Source: Sisyra terminalis
Taxonomy: Eukaryota; Arthropoda; Insecta; Neuroptera; Sisyridae
Length of the DNA: 64,000 nt
Reading direction: 5' to 3'
Assembly (NCBI GenBank): GCA_958496175.1
Contig: OY292275.1
Coordinates: forward strand, 35,975,701 to 36,039,700
Shown: piece after piece, positions 37,952 through 49,040 of the stretch
Numbering within the stretch: the stretch's first letter is position 1
Layout of the letters: every line of letters begins with the position of its first letter
Notes under the pieces: model-generated
Seen by the model: the letters and a program-made list of their open reading frames with translations, nothing else
Told to the model about the DNA's origin: nothing
Databases searched by the model: none
Translations under genes and position numbers: made by a program

Positions 37952-38949
37952 CTTGGTTGTGGAATTTGTAAAATTTGTTAATTAATGTGCCTATGCTAAT
38001 TTGAATTGAATTAGTGATAGAAAAATTGGAAACAATTGTTTCTTTAGATTTTAAATAAAGCGCATGCCTACGAAATTAAAATTCATGCATACCTTAAGCT
38101 ATTTTGTGTTTTATTGGTAAATATTAAACTATTCTTAACGAACAACTTAAAACATAAAAAAAATATTATATTTAATAGACTATATAACATAACTCCTTCA
38201 CCTCCTCATTGGTAACTCTTTATAATTTGCAATAATGCAAATAATTCTTCCTCAAAAATCGTTTTAAATAATTAACACAGCTAAAGCCTTGCAAAAAAAC
38301 TCAATTAGTGATATAAAAACCTAAAAAAAAGTATTCTTAAAAAAATCGTGACCTACTCTCTTTTCAACAGTTTGTTATTTAAAACTTGAGTGTTTTAACA
38401 AAGCTTAAATGTGTACGATACTTACCATAACATTATTTTCAATTTTCTACAACTGAAATGTTTGTTTTGGGCACATGAGAATTGGAATTGTATTGTCCTA
38501 ACTCAAAAGATGTTTTATTTGTTCATTATGTTTCTTCACACAATTTTCGCGGTTTGTTCAATTTCAATGTCTAAAGTATGGTTATAAAAGATGTACTAAA
38601 AAGCAATATAATGTAACAAAACGAAATAAAGAGGATTAAGTTTAGAAATATTCAATTCAATTTTTTCGAATGAAAATAACGGTAATAAAGAACTCTTATC
38701 GGTCACGAATATGGAGAATATTGTTGAAGTTAGTAAAGGATAACCTAAATATTAGTTCATTATATTGCAGATGTCTACCGCATTCAAAATTATAATCAAT
38801 TTCTTATAAAATAAACAATAACTCTTTCATACAAGGTTTGCGCCTCACAAAGTAGCACTGTGAGATTTGAGGTTTGAACTTAGCAAATAAAATATTTATT
38901 ACATCTAAATAATTTTGTATTTTGCTTCTAGTAGTTGAAGTATACTTTT
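37952..38949. other. No gene seen
   Basis: AT-rich, no ORF or repeat recognised. Confidence 0.45.
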
Positions 38950-39240
38950 GTATATATTATAAAATGAATTAAAAAAGCGATCGGGAAAGATGTCCGGTCA
39001 TTTAACAAAATGCTATTTAGGAAAAATATCAAAAGAAAAAGATATATTAAAGTTCTAAAATCACAAATTTCGACAGGAAAAGTAGCAATTATACAATTGT
39101 GAAAGATAACCAGGGTTCATAATAAACCGGATACAGACAAGACTGCAGATGACTTTTACAAGTAGTTGTTTACGTCTCATCAATTAAACTTTGGAGAAAA
39201 AATTAAATCTGGAAAATATAAAAACCAACAAAGTTCCAGG
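38950..39240 (+). pseudogene. RTE-type endonuclease-reverse transcriptase relic, linker before RT
   Basis: Read across frames it gives IKVLKSQISTGKVAIIQL, then DDFYK and LFTSHQLN, then LENIKTNKVPGEGNQ. This order matches the region just upstream of the RT fingers in insect RTE-type elements (KVLRSKLSNGK...VVEDFYxxLY...ALKxMKNGKAPGEDGI). The RT core itself is not present. It is probably the same family as the C-terminal relics at 55255 and 61168. Confidence 0.6.
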
Positions 39241-39346
39241 AGAAGGTAATCAGTAAGATAAATGTTTTTTAATTGAAAAAGAAAAAAAGAACACTATTAC
39301 TATGAAGAAAATCCAAATTTTATTTATGTAAAACTTGTATCATAAA

Positions 39347-39613
39347 AGCGAAACTGGAAAAATAAATTATAATGCTTAAAATTTTTGATTGAAAATAATA
39401 CCTAATTCAAAATCAAATGATGTTAATAATTCAAAAGACTTATTTTATTTGCAAATGAAAGTCCGAAAACGATGAGTGTGCTTATGGGTTTCTGTGACGA
39501 CACAGTACGTGTACTGAAACCATCTGTACTGAACCCCATCATTTGATTTTGAATTATTATTTTTAATCAAAAATTTTAAGTATTATAATTTATTTTTCCC
39601 GTTTCGCTTTTAT
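39347..39613. repeat. Foldback with arms of about 77 bp
   Basis: 39347-39423 and 39537-39613 are inverted repeats with blocks TTCAAAATCAAATGATG, TTTTTGATTGAAAATAAT, AAATAAATTATAATGCTTAA and GCGAAAC. The right arm is also the start of repeat copy 2 (39536-39780), so a piece of that repeat was duplicated in inverted order. Confidence 0.7.
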
Positions 39614-39780
39614 TGACGTTTATGAAAGTACAAAACATTGTCATTAGCTTTATTATTTATTTCAGAGAGAAGTGCTGACAACTTAATAATATATCTAGGA
39701 GCTGCAACATTGTTAACATTGTTGTAGCATTTTTATTTAACAATAATAATGAAATTATTTTATAACACTCGATGAATTTT
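39536..39780 (+). repeat. Unclassified interspersed repeat, copy 2
   Basis: Partner of 34838-35076, same orientation. It overlaps the right arm of the foldback at 39347-39613. No coding sequence. Confidence 0.6.
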
Positions 39781-40118
39781 AAAATAAAAAATTATACTAG
39801 ACGTATTATTTCTGCTTTCGATAAAAAATATAGAAACATTATTCTAACACACATATTCAGTTGAAATAAAATCAAACAATAATGGGATAACCACAACTTA
39901 TCAATCGGAATATAGTTTATTTACAAATGCATTTTAAGGCAATTTTTCACTGAATTTTATAAAAGATATTTATCAATGAAAACTAAAGAAAATGAAGTCA
40001 AAATTTAACAAAAAGCATATTTAATTAAAAAATGTTGAATAGTTGAATATGAAGCATAAACAATTGGCAAATTTAATTATTTTAAATGAAAGAATATTTT
40101 GTACGTTTTAAAGCAAAA
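39781..40118. other. No gene seen
   Basis: AT-rich. Confidence 0.45.
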
Positions 40119-40152
40119 CTAGCTTATATCGCTGGGCTTCGCCTGTGAATTG
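40119..40152 (-). repeat. Helitron-like 3' terminus (isolated)
   Basis: On the minus strand the sequence ends with GCGATATAAGCTAG followed by T, preceded by a GGC-TTC-GCC hairpin (as read on the plus strand, 40135-40143). The body would extend to the right, but I could not locate a 5' TC end. Confidence 0.45.
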
Positions 40153-41368
40153 GCTATTCTTTGATTGAGAAGAAAAAAAAATTTGGTTAAAACAAAAGCT
40201 ATTTTGCATAAATTTGCAGTACTGAGAAATGTCAAGCACCTAGTACATATCAAGATTAATACCTTTTATACAAAATAACTATTAAGGAGAGGAAGAGTTC
40301 TGTTCCATTAACACTGTAAGACTCAACCAACCTAAAGCGGAAAAAACTAAAGCAAGCTAACAATTATGTCAAGTCCCATTGTATCCATTTTTATGAATAT
40401 TTTTAATTTTGGAATTCAGTTACATAAATTGTTGCTGATATTTCACATTTTCTATTATAATCAAATTTAGGTGCAAAATTAAACAAATTGGGAAGTTAGA
40501 AATAACAAGAACAAAATTAGTCGATCTTGAGTTACTAAGCCACTAACAAAGACGCTTTGGATTTTGTAGCTATAGAAATGATAAGATTTGGGTTACACAT
40601 TTGAACAATATTAAAATATATTGTGGTCTTTTTTTTATAATATAATTAACAAAAGTAAAATATAAACATAAAGTTGAACAAAAGTTCAAACAAATATATT
40701 ACTGACGTATTGCCCAAATACGTATTTGGATTGCCAAGGAATTTATGATTTTCTTTTGTAAATTATACTATATAAATATGACCCTCAATGTATTTTATAT
40801 ATTGTACTAACAGTAAAACTGTTCAAAGTTAGCGGAAAAATCTAATTTGATTAAATATATCGATGTATTTCAATAAAAATATACACTCGATAAAAATATT
40901 GAAACCTTACACCCTACTGTTCGACAGTTGAACGAAAAAAGCTCCTTGTCTTTAGCTTGGAACGTGTGAATGCAGAATCAGAGTAATAGGGCTATAACAT
41001 TAGTATAGTGCTATAATTGTCGTGATATGTTTAATTTCATGAGTGTTGGTACAGTAGAATTGTTTGAGCGAAATAGTAAAATTGGATATAGTTTTTTAAG
41101 TGAAACAAAATCTACCTACTTTGAAATATATTATTAGAATTTTAGACGAATACAAAATAAAAAAAAGAAGAAAACAAATTTTATGTCTTCATCAGTTAGA
41201 CCAATGTTATTTAAGCAGACTTTGCAGAAACAATAGTTTACTTAATCGTTCAATTCTGAACAATTCCTGTGCTGATTTACCGAATGTATGTAATGAGTAA
41301 CCTTTAAAAATAAGCGTTTATTTAGAACTAAAGTCTCTCCAATAGTGAATTATTTGAAAGCAAATATA
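40153..41368. other. No recognised gene
   Basis: AT-rich. A frame at 41100-41300 contains a lysine/arginine-rich start followed by a Leu/Asn-rich segment slightly like a Tc1 HTH, and 40882-40910 could be an old terminal repeat. Both are too weak for a call. Confidence 0.3.
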
Positions 41369-41729
41369 TAGAGCTTAGGAAACTAAACTTTTGAATCATT
41401 TCAGATTTTCAATAGATTCTCGTTGAATCTTTCCTCTATGGGACTACGTAAATACTATATATATATAGACAGATCATTTCTACCGCTTGGTTCTGCTAGT
41501 TACTCACAAGTGTCACTATCTGTTAATGACACTTATTAAAAATTAAAATGATTCAGGTTACTAAAATATATACTGTCGTTAGTTTTTTCATCATTAGCCA
41601 AGTTACTTTTTTCATTAAATCATCGAATAGAAAAAACTCTAGGTCAAAACATCGAATCAATCCGATGTATCATTAGACAAACATCAAGAAGATTCAATGC
41701 ATTAATGTTTAGTGAATATCTGTAGATAC
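41369..41729 (+). repeat. Large inverted repeat, left arm, first part
   Basis: Reverse complement of 49342-49609 with high similarity. Blocks include CTAAACTTTT, GTTACTAAAATATATACTGT, TCATTAGCCAA, GAATAGAAAAAACTCTAGGT and AATCAATCCGATGTATCATT. The left arm has about 100 bp extra (about 41430-41520). The arm is cut by the P-like element at 41730 and continues at 46933. A reading LEIWNDLK in the other arm hints at a Tc1-type relic, not firmly. Confidence 0.8.
41722..41729. repeat. 8-bp target site duplication, left
   Basis: GTAGATAC, repeated exactly at 46933-46940 on the other side of the P-like element. Eight base pairs is the duplication length of P elements. Confidence 0.92.
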
Positions 41730-42284
41730 CAGGGCGTTTGCACTTCATAGGAAATCGTGGTCAAGGCACCAGGGCCAATGAGCTACATAGAGCTATATAA
41801 TTTTTAACTCATAGAGAGAGAAGCATGATTTCTAACGGGGATTTTACATTCCCCTATCTGTAGTTGACTACCTGAAATACAGGGCAAACATTGCTTCGTG
41901 TTTAACTTCATAGTTATTCGAAATCACAATCGTTTTATAAATATGACACATATGACATCACCTCTAATGGGAAAAAAAGGAACTATTTTTGAAAAATATC
42001 GAGTTTTAGTGACCCCTAGCAGAATAAAATATTAAGGTTTTAATTTTTAAATCCATAGCAACTGTTAAACTGTTTATAATACTTAAAAAAAGCAATTAAA
42101 TCAGTTTAATGACATAAGCATAAAATAATCAAGCATAAAGCATAAAGTAATCGCAGTATAAAGAACGATTATTAACAAACATTTACGGAGGAACTGATTT
42201 TCCAGGTATTGCAGCTTTTACATATTTTGGTTTTCATTGCCTTAAGTTTTATTTTTATTATTAGATTTGGTTAAATAGTGCAAT

Positions 42285-42533
42285 ATGCCACGAAAATGCT
42301 GCATTGGCATATATGGTGCAAAAGTGAATCTACATCGTCTGCCATCTCAAGAATTGGGGAATAGTGTTTATACGCGGCAAAAGTGGATTGGAGCCATTCG
42401 GAATTCAAAAATTAATTATATGATTATATGAACTATCATGAATTCCGAATTTGCTCCAACCACTTTGCTCGCCCTATAAACAGTTACGGAAATAGGCTTG
42501 CATATAATAATTTTCCAACTATTAATTTGCCCG
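42285..42533 (+). pseudogene. P-like transposase exon 1: THAP zinc finger
   Basis: Starts at the ATG at 42285 with MPRKCCIGIYG, the usual THAP start, but the second zinc-binding Cys of the CxxxC pair reads Tyr. LHRLP and RQKWIGAIR follow the THAP pattern. CSNHF supplies the Cys-x2-His pair, and FPTINLP matches the C-terminal AVPTIxxP motif. A frameshift or stop lies near 42424. The exon ends at G 42533, followed by the consensus donor GTAAGT (42534-42539). The split codon G plus AT of exon 2 keeps the frame. It would have served sequence-specific DNA binding. Confidence 0.82.
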
Positions 42534-42973
42534 GTAAGTAACAAAAATCTTAATTTATTTCAAACATCCTCTTAAAGTTTATTACAACAATACGACTGCA
42601 AAATTTATTTTCCTTTCATTGTGTTAAAGAACATTAAAAAAAAGATTAATACAAGAAAAATGATTAGGGTATTACGAAAAGTACATTCTCGACAAGTGCT
42701 CAACGAAATATATTAAACTAAAAATTAAAATTACGCAAGATCGTTGCAAATATTAACTTAAGTTTTAAACTTCTAACCGAATGTCACCGTTACTAAACTA
42801 TCGGTATTATAATTCGACATGGATTATATTTATTTTATAAATTAATATTACTTTATTTCATATGAAAATTACGATTCTTCTTTTAATTTAATACAATGTT
42901 AACCGGGAAACTCAAGTTAAGTTTCGTTTAATGGTTCAATATAGCAATGATAGCATATTATTTTATTCTTATC

Positions 42974-43088
42974 CCTGTTAAAAATGGTATTTAGAGGCAT
43001 TTTGAAAGCATTACATTTAAAATGCGTTTAATAATTTTAACCAACTTCTAATGGGTATTTTGAACATTTAAAATGTTTTTTAACAGGG
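42974..43088. repeat. Small palindromic element of about 115 bp
   Basis: Begins CCCTGTTAAAAATGGTATTT and ends with the complement, AAATGTTTTTTAACAGGG. Its right end is also the start of the tandem units that follow, so the array may have grown from this insertion. Confidence 0.6.
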
Positions 43089-44003
43089 ATATTATTATAT
43101 GAAAAAAATAGATTGATGCATCAACAATTATTCAAAATATCATATTTTATTAACAACTAAGTTTTAACTTTTATATTAAAGTTTATTAGAAATATATTTT
43201 TGCTTAAATATTTATTTATTTAAAATTCATACGAGATACTATGGTATTTACCAAATTTTTACTCGGCAAGTTGATCAAAAAAATAAGACACTCCCACCTT
43301 TGGCCCCATTGAGTTTGTATATGAATTTAATATTGTTCTTAAATATTTTTTTTTATTATATTGGAGCCAAAAGACCTTTAAAATGCTTTTTTAACAGGGA
43401 TATTATTATTTGAAAGAAATAGATGAAGCATCAACAATTACTCAAAATATCATATTTTACTAACAACTAAGTTTTAACTTTTATATCAAATTTTATTAGA
43501 AATATATTTTTGCTTAAATATTTATTTATTTAAAATTCATATGAATTACTATGGTAATTACCGAATTTTTACTCGGTAAATTGATCAAAAAAATAAGACA
43601 CGCCCAGCTTTGGCCCCATTGAGTTTGTATATAAATTTAATATTGTTCTTACATAATATTTTATTTATTATATTGGAGCCAAAAGACCTTTAAAATGTTT
43701 TTTTTAACAGGGATATTATTATTTGAAAGTAATAGATGATGTATTAACAATTATTCAAAATATCATATTTTACTAACAACTAAGTTTTAACTTTTATATT
43801 ACATTTTATTAGAAATATAATTTTGCTTAAATATTTATTTATTTAAAATTCATATGAATTACTATGGTAATTACCGAATTTTTACTCGGTAAATTGATCA
43901 AAAAAATAAGACACGCCCAGCTTTGGCCCCATTGAGTTTGTATATAAATTTAATATTGTTCTTAAATAATATTTTTCTTTATTAATTAGAGCCAAAAGAC
44001 TTT
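43067..44003 (+). repeat. Tandem array, three units of about 312 bp
   Basis: The block TTAACAGGGATATTATTAT recurs at 43080, 43391 and 43704. TCAAAAAAATAAGACAC with TTTGGCCCCATTGAGTTTGT, and GAGCCAAAAGAC, recur in each unit. Units 2 and 3 are more alike than either is to unit 1, the usual sign of stepwise duplication. No coding sequence. Confidence 0.9.
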
Positions 44004-44147
44004 TGATCGAAGGTACCAAAAGGTCAAACGATCAAAGGGTCATATAAAGTCATAAGGGATTCTAGGACTTGTGCAGAAGAAATTTAAAAAAAGTTTCATT
44101 TATAAAAATAGTAAAATAAAAAATTTATAAAAAAATATATTAACGGC

Positions 44148-44222
44148 AATGGGGCCAAAGGTGGGTGTGTCTTATTTTTTTGATTAAGTTATCGGGGAAA
44201 AAAATTCGTTATTACTATAGTT
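44148..44222 (-). repeat. Inverted partial copy of the tandem unit
   Basis: AATGGGGCCAAAGGTGGGTG then TGTCTTATTTTTTTGAT is the reverse complement of the same block in the array. With the array it can form a long hairpin in the intron. Confidence 0.85.
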
Positions 44223-45330
44223 AAAATGTAAATAAAAAGTTTCAGTTTAGTTAAAATAAGTTTATTATTTAGTTAATTATTAAAGTAAAATAAGTAATTG
44301 TTCGAAATAAATCGCAACAACCGTTAAAATAAATGTTATAAAATAAATTAATGTTTGTAATAAAATAAATAGTGTTATGTCTTGAAACAAACCTAAACGA
44401 GCCTATCGTAAAAACGTAACAAAATATTTTAAGTAAAAAAGGATATTGAGGAAAATTGCAAATTTAAAAGATAATAACATATTATAAACAAATATTAAAT
44501 AGTTAACATTTAAATGTATCGCTATTTTACTGAATGATACATAATTATTTTATATTGGGGCTCTTTTATGCATAATTCTGAAACTTGTAAATCTCATGAT
44601 TATAAATATTTGTATTAAAATATTGTTACCTTTTTACTTGAAATTTAATGAATTTGACGGGTTCGTTTTGTGTTTCAATACATATAACAATAACACCATA
44701 TATTGTATTACACACCACTTATTTGATTATTTTATAACAATTCCTTTTAACGGTTGCCGCAATTTATTTCAAACTGTAACGTAACTGGTAACTGATAACC
44801 CCTTGTGGAAGTCGATAGATTGAACTCGAATAATCGAACGATTTATAATTTTCCATATTTTTCTATCCCAAATTAGAAGCTTCCGGAAAATGTTCTGGAA
44901 TGTCTTTCGTCTTACTTTAATCCCATTGTTAGAACTTTTAAATCTTCTAACTATATCCCAGTTAACACATTTCTATTTGAAAAAGTTTCTTTGTATTATT
45001 TTTTTTTTTTTGTTCCGGGAAATAGGAAATTCAACAGTTCTTTACTGGCAATAATTAATGCCGAAAATTTTTGCATACTTTTAAATGTAATTGGAGTATA
45101 GATCCTGTTTAAAGCACAATTAAACTTCTAAGGAAAAAAATGCAGTCAACAAAAAATTTCAGTTTTTCAAAAACTATAGTTTAACATAATAAATATAGTT
45201 AAATATAGTTTTTCATATTATGTTTAACATAATATATTATAATGTTTTATTAAGATTATGTCAAGAAAGTGGATGTTTATTATTAGTTAAATAAAAGTAT
45301 TTCAAACCTAACATTAGCTTGAAATTTCAG

Positions 45331-46379
45331 ATCTTAATTACAACATAAGTCAACCGTCCCAACCAGAAACTGAGGAGGTCGATGAAATACAAAATCTTCA
45401 AGAATTACAAACCGACCGCGACACCCAGTCTCAAACAGTACCCATAATTAATGATGAAGACCAGAAGGAAGTTGTACACGCATAACGTCGAAAAATTAGA
45501 AAATTGAAACGGCAATTAGATAAGGAGAGGGAAAACAGTTTTGACACTGTCGTTGGGAGGGCACATTGCTCGGATTTGCTAAAGGAAGTTGTTAAGAACA
45601 AATTTCAAAAGAACAGAAAGAATCAATTGTCGAGGAAGGGTTGCCGGTATTCGAATAATTTTAAAAAACTATCCATGAGATTTGCCAGCATAATGCCCAG
45701 TAAAGCATACAATTTCTTATCGAATGAAATAGAAATGCCCTCATTAGCCACCATTCAGCGTCAGATGCCGATTGTGGATCTTCAACCTGGAATTAATCAT
45801 GCTATTTTTCAAAATTTAACTCTAATTTTAAATGATGCTAATGATGAGAAGATAAAAAATTGTGTGCTTCTGTTTGATGAGATGAGTTTAGGGGTAGGTG
45901 TTCATTACAATAGTAAGGAGGATCATATCTTCGGTTTTGAAGATATTGGTTCCTGCAGATTTAAAAACTACGCTGATCATGTTTTGTGCTTTATGATACG
46001 CGGCATTTTCCATAATTACAAGTAACCAGTCGCATTTTATTTCATTGATAGTGTGACCGGAGCGAACATCTTACAACAATGCATTGTAGAAGTCAATCTT
46101 GCCTTGCAAAATGCAGGCTTTTACGTACGAGCGACAATATGTGACCATGCACAAAAAATTCGGCAGTCATACGAGCATTAACTACATTTTCAAATCAAAA
46201 TAGGTTAGCCAATAATGAGGAGGTTGGGGAATCGTACTTAATTAATGGGAAAGAGATTCTCCATATTTTCGATCCTCCTCATTTGTTGAAAGGTATTCGA
46301 AATAATATGTTGGAGAGAGATTTTTGCTTAAACGAAAAAAGTACCAAGTGGAGTCATATAACTGCATTGTATAATATAT
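45331..46379 (+). pseudogene. P-like transposase exon 2: catalytic region, truncated
   Basis: Begins after TTTCAG with DLNYNISQ and a Gln/Glu-rich linker. Then comes a basic coiled stretch KIRKLKRQLDKE (leucine-zipper-like, as in P transposase). NNFKKLSMRFASIMPSKAYN and MPSLATIQRQM match the P-family core. LLFDEMSLGVGVHYNSKED supplies the first catalytic Asp, FGFEDIG and FMIRGI follow, and ATICDHAQ corresponds to the second Asp block. Farther on, in another frame, IFDPPHLLKGIRNNML is the P-family FDPPHLxKxxRN motif. In-frame stops at 45484-45486 and 46024-46026 and a frameshift near 46178 break it. Coding similarity ends at 46379 in TA-rich sequence, so the GTP-binding remainder and the C-terminal acidic region are not found. 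Confidence 0.9.
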
Positions 46380-46800
46380 AGTTATAGTTAATATATAGTT
46401 ATTAATATATATTATTAATATATAGTTAGATTCTAAGTATAGATTTATAACTATTGTTTAAGGAAATATTTATTATTTAATTTTTACTTTGTATATAGTT
46501 TAATAAGTTATATTTTATGATTTGCGTATGTTAAATGTTTAATTTCTATTAATTTTGTATATATATAATCATTTTATATTGTTATATTTTTAAAACTATG
46601 ATACAATTATACATGTTGTACTGATTTTAGATTATTCAAATTAAATGTATTACTTTATTACAATTTTTTTTTGATCTCGTTCATAATTTCCTATTTCAGA
46701 TACTTAATTAAAATAAAATTATATTAATTCATGTTATCCAAGTTTCATTATTTAAAATTAGCAATGACTCAAACCATTACTACAGAATTGCATACAAAAA
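46380..46800. repeat. TA-rich 3' region of the P-like element
   Basis: Short imperfect tandem units of ATATAGTTA (46369-46432), then AT-rich sequence up to the right terminal repeat. It replaces the missing transposase C-terminus. Confidence 0.6.
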
Positions 46801-46932
46801 TTATTTCCTTGTACCAAACCGTATCATACGTTGTCTTACGTTCTAGAAAAAATAGTCACTAAAAATATACTAGAAACTCCGGCCATGGCCCTTCCTTTTG
46901 ACCACGTTTTTGCATTGAGTGCAAACTCCCTG

Positions 46933-46940
46933 GTAGATAC
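46933..46940. repeat. 8-bp target site duplication, right
   Basis: GTAGATAC, identical to 41722-41729. Confidence 0.92.
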
Positions 46941-47265
46941 TATGACGTATGTAACAATAGTGAACCTAGTCACTTTCAAGTGAATTCTGGTTAACATTTC
47001 TAGATTTTCAATCAGTAAATTCATTTAATACTAATTATTCAAATTATTGTAAATTTAAATAATAATTTTGAGGATTTGTTGTTGAGTTAGTGTTATTAAA
47101 ATTATATTCTAATAAAATTAAGTGTTGAAATAGAACTTAATTAAAAACAAACCTATCATATATCAAATTAAAAATGGTGAGATAAATCACTATATATTTA
47201 ATGATAAAAATATTTTTTACAAATTTAAACCATTAATATAGTATATCTTATTTCATTTTTACAAA
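46933..47265 (+). repeat. Large inverted repeat, left arm, second part
   Basis: Reverse complement of about 49041-49341. Blocks include TATGACGTATGTAACAATAG, AACATTTCTAGATTTTCAAT, TTCATTTAAT, AATTATATTCTAATAAAATT and ATTAAGTGTTGAA. It continues the arm interrupted at 41729. Confidence 0.85.
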
Positions 47266-49040
47266 AAATTTCATTACGATTCTTATTTTACGTGCACTTT
47301 TCAAGTTTATTTTATCTGGAATGTTTGTAATGCTGTCCGTCACATATAGTTAATGGATACTAACAATATAAACACGTAGCAAAGAATGCATTAAGATTTA
47401 TGAGGGCGAATTTTCAAACGGGAAATCCAATTGACAGTAATCCAGGAAACGAGTAACGTTATACCTCTAATCAGAATTGAGAGTAATTGCAAAAAATCTA
47501 TTATTAGAAACTAACATTTGATATGTTTTTATCCTCTTCATCTCATCACTGACAAAGATAAGTAATTTGATTCTAACAAGTTTCTCGCAATTTTAATGAA
47601 AGTATTGCATTGTTCGATCCAACACAAAAAGTAAATAAGTGAATCTAATTGATAGTATTAAATTTCAAGTGCTATCTTAGTGACAATTATTACTTTTATT
47701 TTACGGAAAGAAAAAAAATCGTTTCGAAATAGACAAATATGGTTACCATTAAAAATAATTATGAATTTAGATATTCCTACCAGGTTGCGTATAATAGTGT
47801 GAAATTGTGCAAAAGATTATTAGATAAAACATGTAGAATAGTTTAAACACTTTTCTATGTAATTTTATAAAAAACGCAAAATCAAAAGGTAAAAAATAGA
47901 CGAATAAAGAAAATCCTTGACTTGAGCATAACAATAGCCATTCTTAAGTGAATTGAAAATGTAAATAGTAGAAGATATAGGAAGATATATGAATCTGTTA
48001 CGTTTCTACGTAAGATGCAATCACTCAAATTCAAAATCGTGACTTTAATCTTCCGCTGTTAAGTAATTCTTTTTCAAAGAATAAGAGCTCAAAAATTGCA
48101 TTAAATAGATTATTAATGGTTTTAGTTTTAAAAATAGAAAGATATTATCCAAACTAATTTATTCGTTTAAAAATACTAGGCTAATGGCTTGAAAATTGAT
48201 GCAACTAAAATTTTGAAATTTTTTGAGGGTAGCATATCCTTCAAAGTGTTTTAACCTTTCCCTTACGGTGTTAAAATACAACATATGATGTATTCACTAT
48301 AACATTTGAATTTTTTTTTAAGATTCTGAAATATTTGAATGTTTTTTAAATATTATTTTAACTGATCATAGTTAAAGTTAAAATATATAAATTATTATAA
48401 TTATAAATATTATTATTAATTATTTTTATAAAAAATACCATCTAAGATCCACTACCCTACCACCACTACAGAAGTACCATTCAAAGTAAAGGAAGAAATA
48501 AATAAATAACTAACAGTTTATTTGAGTATTCCTGTAACAATCTCCTAAATGAAATATCTAAGCTGAGTCCATTTATCCCTCATTTAACTCACCGTCCTTT
48601 CACGCCACCATATAAGAGATAGGCTCCTGGCAGGACTTATCTCTCCAAAAAAACCTACTTGACCCATTTGCACTTATTGCACATAGTGTAAAGTAACTGG
48701 GAAAAAATTATTCCAGTATTATTAGATTTTTAAAAGCAGGAATTTCATACACATTTTTGACAGGAAATTCAAAAAAAAATTAAAATTGGTAAAACCTTGT
48801 ACTTGTACCTTTTACCTACTAACAGTTAGCGATCGACTCAATCGACTTAACAACTTTTTTTAGTACTACCAAATGGCTTCCAAACATCGACCAAATTTCG
48901 CCCACTTGAAGCTTCTTGCTAATCGTTTGCGAACAACTTCCTACTGTAGCATCACAGCATCATTTCATTAAAAATTCAGGCTAATTATTTTTTCATAACG
49001 TCGCTAAAGAAGTACAACTTCAAAACTTTGTAAACATGAA
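47266..49040. other. Spacer between inverted-repeat arms, no gene seen
   Basis: About 1.8 kb of AT-rich sequence. No ORF, TIR or RNA gene recognised. Confidence 0.45.

Larger units (their letters stand above)
42534..45330 (+). other. Intron of the P-like transposase gene
   Basis: Runs from donor G|GTAAGT to the acceptor TTGAAATTTCAG (45319-45330). At 2.8 kb it is far longer than introns of known compact P elements and contains a small palindromic insertion (42974-43088), a three-unit tandem array (43067-44003) and an inverted partial unit (44148-44222). The rest is AT-rich. Confidence 0.75.
41730..46932 (+). mobile_element. P-element-like DNA transposon, complete ends, decayed
   Basis: A 5.2-kb element. 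The left end CAGGGCGTTTGCACTTCATA and the right end, read inward on the minus strand, CAGGGAGTTTGCACTCAATG form imperfect inverted repeats of about 50 bp, with CGTGGTCAA and AGGGCCA shared farther in. GTAGATAC flanks both ends. The internal gene has a THAP exon (42285-42533), a 2.8-kb intron with a tandem array, and a transposase exon (45331-46379). It encodes a THAP9/P-family transposase, which binds the ends through the THAP zinc finger and cuts with an RNase H-like core. The gene is broken by stops and frameshifts and lacks its C-terminal third. It inserted into the left arm of the inverted repeat. The other arm (49334-49341) keeps an empty site. Confidence 0.93.

Noticed and set aside
41100..41300. 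Possible Tc1 helix-turn-helix
   Set aside because: Only a vague basic and Leu/Asn-rich pattern, with no catalytic motifs or terminal repeats in support.
43067..44003. CRISPR-like array
   Set aside because: Units of 312 bp repeat along their full length without short repeats and unique spacers, and the context is a eukaryotic transposon.
46836..47024. 62-codon minus-strand ORF
   Set aside because: It spans the right terminus of the P-like element and its flank, so it is a chance frame.
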